Below, one piece after another: positions 60,385-64,000 of a stretch of DNA of 64,000 bases. Below the pieces are notes generated by a model. It was not told where the DNA came from. It ran no database searches and worked only from the letters and a program-made list of their open reading frames with translations. The stretch is from Roseibium album (GTDB taxonomy: Bacteria; Pseudomonadota; Alphaproteobacteria; Rhizobiales; Stappiaceae). The DNA lies in the NCBI RefSeq assembly GCF_001404515.1, contig NZ_CXWE01000002.1:248001-312000 (forward strand), written 5' to 3'. The first letter of the stretch is position 1, and every line of letters begins with the position of its first letter. Both the position numbers and the translations under genes were made by a program.

Positions 60385-63053
60385 GCGAAGACAATCTGAT
60401 TTCGATCATATCCAGGAAAAAAGCGCGCGCAGCGCTTGAAGCCCTGGCTGCTATTGCACCGGCAGAGCGTCGCAAGCATGCAAAAGCGGTGGCCAGACTT
60501 TACAATGATCGGGTGTTGTTCGCGTTTCAGCAGGACAAGACCAAGGGCATCAGACCGCACGACCAGGATGCGGTCATCATCGGTCTCTTTGCGACGGCGA
60601 CACTGTCTGAGCTCAAAAAGCTTGGTTATGTACCAACGCCTGCATCCGTGCCAATCGAAGACGTTTTTCGGGCCCTGGAGCTGAATTGGGCCCAGGATCT
60701 GGTGGACTATCTGGTCGAAGACAATCCCAATGCGATCGGATCCATTGCGCCGCTCTGGCAAAGTGGCTTGGCGCAACGGCCGGAAAGTGACGGGATCATT
60801 CATGGATACTACGGGCTCTGGCATGCGCGTCGGGGCGTCGACGAAGAGCTCCTGCTCTCCAAAGACGTCTGGCGCTTTTTTGAAGTCGAGGGTGCCGGGG
60901 AGTTAAGCCTCGCCAATCACGACAAGTTCGTCAAACCCGGAATGGAGACTTGGTCTACCCGGCTGATCAACTATGCCGAAGAAGGACGGCTCGACCGACA
61001 AAGGCTCCTCGACGCGTCTCTTGATGCTCTTGAGCGAGATTTCGGACAGTACCGGGCTGGCTGGTATTCGCGCTTCCATACTGCTCTCGCACCGACCGCG
61101 GACGAAATCGCCGCGCGCACCGAACGCTATTTGGGATTGCTGTCGTCTTCCGTACCGCCGACTGTTTCCTTCGCTCTGAAATATGTCCAGGCATTGGACA
61201 GGAGTTCCCCTGTCGAACCTGCCAGATTGCTTGCAAGCCTTGAACCGGCGCTTCAAGCCCGCGCGAAAGGACCTGCTCTTGCCGCCTTGAAGCTTGTCGA
61301 GCGGACGGCGAAGCGAGACAAGGCTATCAGGACCGACGCCGCGCACGCTGCGACACTGTCTCTGGTGTCTGAAGACCCCGCCGTCCAGGGCAAAGCACTG
61401 GACCTTGTCGACAAACTGGATCAGGACAATTCTGAACACGTCCGCGCGTCGTTGGCGGACTATGTCGATATGGTTGCCCCGTCACTGCGCACGCGTATCG
61501 CCTTGATGGCTGGGACTGCTGTACAACAGGCTGCCCCGAAACCGATGTTGCCAGCAAATATTCCAACGGCAACGCAACTGAAGCCGGTCGCTGGTGCGCA
61601 AGATGCACTTGCCCTGTTTCTGACGGTTCTTGAATCGCCGCGCGATCCTTTCGAGGTCGAGCGCGCTGTTGATGGCATTTCGCGGTTTGGCGTCGAACTG
61701 AAAAACGACGGGGCGCGCCTTTCCCCTCTCAAGAAACGCGCCGGACAGGTCTGCAAGAACCCTGGCGATGCCGACATCCGCGCCGTCCTCTCACTTACGG
61801 GCCGCGCGCTGTGCGAAGGCACGTCTATCGCGGCACTGAGACAAGAGACCGAAGGCGACTACCGTCGGCCGATCGAAGAAAGCTCGCTGCAAAGCCTGCA
61901 TCTGGCGCGAAACGGCGAAATGGTTGAGAGGATCTTGTCGGGAACCTCGCTGCCGATCCTATCCCTGCCGAGCGACAGTTCGGGCACAGTCGCTGCCTGG
62001 GATTTGGCTGGCCGGCTCGCAGATTACCGTGATGCCGGAGCAACCCCGGGAGTTGCCGACCTGTCATTGGCGCTTCTGCGTCTGGCTGGAAACGCACGGG
62101 ATTGCGTTGAGGATCTGCCACAATCCTCAGAGGCGGAGCGTGCGTTCGCCTACGCGATGGGCCGCGATGCGGACATCGGGCCAACCCCGGAACTTTGGGC
62201 AGCGGCATGGCGGGCCAGGCGGCCCAACAAGGAAGATCAGCGCATTGTATCTCTTTTCGGAACGCAGATGCCGGACTGCGGCGTTCCGGCAAGAACAAAG
62301 CTGAATGTCGTTCGGGAGGAAAGTCGCGGCGGCGAATACTTCTGGGTCAAGGTCACTGTTCCGATTGAACCCGAGATCACCGGCGAAAGCATCGTTTTAC
62401 CTGCGACGCCAACCTGTTCGGTAGGGCGGCGCTATTTCCCGGTTCTCCATTGCGGACGCACATTTGCGGATGTCTCGTGGGCATCGCTCAGCCTGCCTGC
62501 GGCGTCCGACACATTCTTCCGTCAGGCGCTGCTTCATCAAGATGTCTGGCAAAAGCTTACCGACAACCACACGCGTGGTTATCTCGAACCGTTCTTCCGT
62601 CCAGGGTTTGACGTCAGCTATCTGGCGGCTGGCGTGCTGGCCTATTATCTGGCGGTCGAAGACAAGTCCGTTTCGTCTCTAGCCGCGGAAGCCGCAGTAA
62701 CCGTCCTGGCAGACGGCCGGTTGTCAGCAAATGTCTTTGCCGATGCCGTCAAAACCTTCATGCTGTCGGGGTCTTTGCCGACTGCGCGCTGGACCAAAGG
62801 GTTCACCGCGATGGCCGAGGCAGGCGCTTCCCGGCATGTATGCGAGGTGATCGGCTTGCTCCTTGATTTTGAACCGGAGCAATGTCCACGCGATCTGGGC
62901 GGCATGCTGGAACTATTGTATGAGCTGCATGTAGAGGCCGGAACCAGACCAGAGCGCGCCGAAACGCTGGCCTGCCTCAAGTCCCTTCCCGGCGGCGGCA
63001 AGGTTGCCAAATTCTCCGACAAGCTGCGGTCGATGACGCGGCAAGCGGCCTGA
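60381..63053 (+). CDS. Very large protein of unknown function coupled to the SWIM protein (DUF6493-like)
   Basis: 890 residues from GTG 60381, whose GTGA overlaps the SWIM stop codon; TTGGAG stands upstream. Almost entirely helical and HEAT/ARM-like in its first 450 residues (AALEALAAIAPAERRKHAKA, VRASLADYVDMVAPSLRTRI). The second half includes FWVKVTVPIEPEITGESIVL and YLEPFFRPGFDVSYLAAGVL. No signal peptide, membrane helix or catalytic motif seen. Its size and partnership match the proteins annotated DUF6493 beside SWIM genes in MoxR/VWA loci, but that name is from memory. No MoxR or VWA gene is inside the window. Confidence 0.7.
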   Translation: MSEDNLISIISRKKARAALEALAAIAPAERRKHAKAVARLYNDRVLFAFQQDKTKGIRPHDQDAVIIGLFATATLSELKKLGYVPTPASVPIEDVFRALELNWAQDLVDYLVEDNPNAIGSIAPLWQSGLAQRPESDGIIHGYYGLWHARRGVDEELLLSKDVWRFFEVEGAGELSLANHDKFVKPGMETWSTRLINYAEEGRLDRQRLLDASLDALERDFGQYRAGWYSRFHTALAPTADEIAARTERYLGLLSSSVPPTVSFALKYVQALDRSSPVEPARLLASLEPALQARAKGPALAALKLVERTAKRDKAIRTDAAHAATLSLVSEDPAVQGKALDLVDKLDQDNSEHVRASLADYVDMVAPSLRTRIALMAGTAVQQAAPKPMLPANIPTATQLKPVAGAQDALALFLTVLESPRDPFEVERAVDGISRFGVELKNDGARLSPLKKRAGQVCKNPGDADIRAVLSLTGRALCEGTSIAALRQETEGDYRRPIEESSLQSLHLARNGEMVERILSGTSLPILSLPSDSSGTVAAWDLAGRLADYRDAGATPGVADLSLALLRLAGNARDCVEDLPQSSEAERAFAYAMGRDADIGPTPELWAAAWRARRPNKEDQRIVSLFGTQMPDCGVPARTKLNVVREESRGGEYFWVKVTVPIEPEITGESIVLPATPTCSVGRRYFPVLHCGRTFADVSWASLSLPAASDTFFRQALLHQDVWQKLTDNHTRGYLEPFFRPGFDVSYLAAGVLAYYLAVEDKSVSSLAAEAAVTVLADGRLSANVFADAVKTFMLSGSLPTARWTKGFTAMAEAGASRHVCEVIGLLLDFEPEQCPRDLGGMLELLYELHVEAGTRPERAETLACLKSLPGGGKVAKFSDKLRSMTRQAA

Positions 63054-63408
63054 TTATGCGTAAACGTGACGAAATTGTTTTTTGCTCGCGCCAGCAGGAA
63101 GACTTGTGCCTTCATAAGAACGGAATGGATTCCGCCTTGACACTGCATTCATCGAGGACCGGTTGAGTTCGACAGTGTATTTCCCGGCAGTCAAGGAGTT
63201 CTTTCAATTCCGCCCGTCATCTACATTCGGGACGAGCTTCCTGTATCGACTGAAACATTGTCTCTTATCGGTGAAACACACGGATGCATCGAACGTCCGA
63301 ATTTGGAGCGCGAAGCGGTTATTTGGATAGATTGCAACGTAGGCCCGCCTTGAGCTCACTTCGACCAACGCTCAAGAGATCCGCCGACCCAATCAGAAAC
63401 GATACGAA
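63054..63408. other. Intergenic region between convergent genes, no gene seen
   Basis: No feature recognised; no obvious terminator hairpin with T-tract. Confidence 0.4.
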
Positions 63409-64000
63409 CTAGTTTGGGATGGACCCGGCGATAAGCCTGGCGGTTTCGGCCCGTTGTTCCGCCGTATAGATGGCTCCCGGCTTGATCGCGAAGCTGGGAG
63501 TGAGGCTCAACCGGGCTACAAACGCCTCGACCGCGACGTCGGCAACCTCCCGGGCAGGTGTGAGTCCGCTGGGGCGCCCATCTCCGACGGGAGCGTCCGA
63601 GGCCAATGCGGAGGCGGACAGGGCATGCAGGACCTCAGGCGCATCAATCAATGGTAAGGCCTTGAGCATGAATACGAGGCTGTCAGGGTCGGCCTGGGGG
63701 ATTTGTGTCAATAGACTGGTCCGCGCTTGCCCGTCACCCAATGCCGATAGCGCCAGCCGCGCTGCCAAGCCCGCCGGAACAGTCGGCTCCTGTGGTTGTG
63801 CCTTAACCAGGCGGGTGCCGGAAAGGTGAGCCGAGAGCACGGCCTCCGCTCCGGGTACCAATGCCCCCAGGAGCAATACGCCCCCTTCAGCATCTGGTGC
63901 CGCGAGAGCCGCCATCACCGTGGTTCGAAGCTGCGTGGCGACGGGGTCGGCTGGTGGGCCATGGGCCAACACGAATTTGAGCGCAGCAGCGCTGGCGCGG
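63409..64000 (-). CDS. Partial Ala/Leu-rich repeat-like protein, 3' part
   Basis: The frame is open to the window edge (RASAAALKFVLAHGPPADP…), so the gene begins beyond it; 196 codons are visible. Sequence is rich in Ala/Leu helices in tandem (TQLRTTVMAALAAPDAEGGV, LARLALSALGDGQARTSLLT, LVFMLKALPLIDAPEVLHAL), suggestive of HEAT-like repeats. The C terminus is EQRAETARLIAGSIPN. Family not recognised. Convergent with the SWIM/large-protein pair, so its relation to them is open. Confidence 0.6.
   Translation of the reverse strand, partial: RASAAALKFVLAHGPPADPVATQLRTTVMAALAAPDAEGGVLLLGALVPGAEAVLSAHLSGTRLVKAQPQEPTVPAGLAARLALSALGDGQARTSLLTQIPQADPDSLVFMLKALPLIDAPEVLHALSASALASDAPVGDGRPSGLTPAREVADVAVEAFVARLSLTPSFAIKPGAIYTAEQRAETARLIAGSIPN

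Noticed and set aside
1-64000. tRNA, rRNA, CRISPR, integrase or transposase genes
   Set aside because: None could be recognised by eye on either strand; short repeats found are operators or terminators, not arrays.

Overview
This window looks like a chromosomal segment of a marine-type alphaproteobacterium, perhaps a Roseibium/Labrenzia-like member of the Hyphomicrobiales. That placement is inference. It rests on the moderately high GC, the split paa clusters with a TetR-type PaaR and a separate PaaX, the Frc/Alx-like sugar ABC operon with a single-domain ATPase, and GTG/TTG starts behind good Shine-Dalgarno sites. No rRNA, tRNA, CRISPR array, prophage or intact insertion sequence was seen.

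Layout. 1-1271: the end of a sulfatase-type hydrolase, then remnants of an isochorismatase-family hydrolase and a LysR regulator. 1275-2753: a soluble BdlA-like chemoreceptor with tandem PAS domains. 3206-11734: an aromatic-amine/phenylacetate block, with a copper amine oxidase, an AraC (FeaR-like) regulator and paaN on the minus strand, divergent from paaG-paaI-paaK-paaR. 11740-17598: an MFS transporter, a truncated flavin-reductase fragment, a MocR regulator, a glyoxalase-like protein, an unknown protein and a DUF3179 protein. 17932-20711: a GbsR/MarR regulator with two matching 20-bp operators, a DUF4166 protein and a membrane-fused TIGR01777 epimerase. 22540-29023: a rare-sugar locus (hydroxyacid dehydrogenase, LacI, binding protein, permease, ATPase, D-tagatose-3-epimerase-like isomerase, P-loop kinase). 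29204-34250: a DUF3750 protein, an Old Yellow Enzyme, a Tat-exported PhoX phosphatase and a VOC protein. 34386-43289: the second phenylacetate block, paaX then paaJ-paaA-B-C-D-E-(extra PaaA/PaaC-like protein)-paaZ. 43693-58691: accessory genes, including an Lrp regulator divergent from an (R)-selective-type amine transaminase, a fatty acid desaturase, two EamA exporters, a YafY-like regulator with its palindrome, a dihaem cytochrome c, a GST, a DUF302 protein and a winged-helix/TPR regulator. 59044-64000: a SWIM zinc-finger protein translationally coupled to a very large protein of unknown function, facing a partial repeat-like protein.

How it works together. The amine oxidase would turn 2-phenylethylamine or tyramine into an arylacetaldehyde, and an aldehyde dehydrogenase (possibly PaaN) would give arylacetate. 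PaaK activates phenylacetate, PaaABCDE epoxidises phenylacetyl-CoA, PaaG isomerises it to oxepin-CoA, PaaZ opens and oxidises the ring, PaaJ thiolyses, and PaaI rescues CoA. PaaF and PaaH homologues are not in the window. Three near-palindromic sites of the type ACCGA-N4-TCGGT, upstream of paaN/paaG, paaR and paaJ, tie the two blocks into one probable PaaR regulon, with PaaX as a second regulator.
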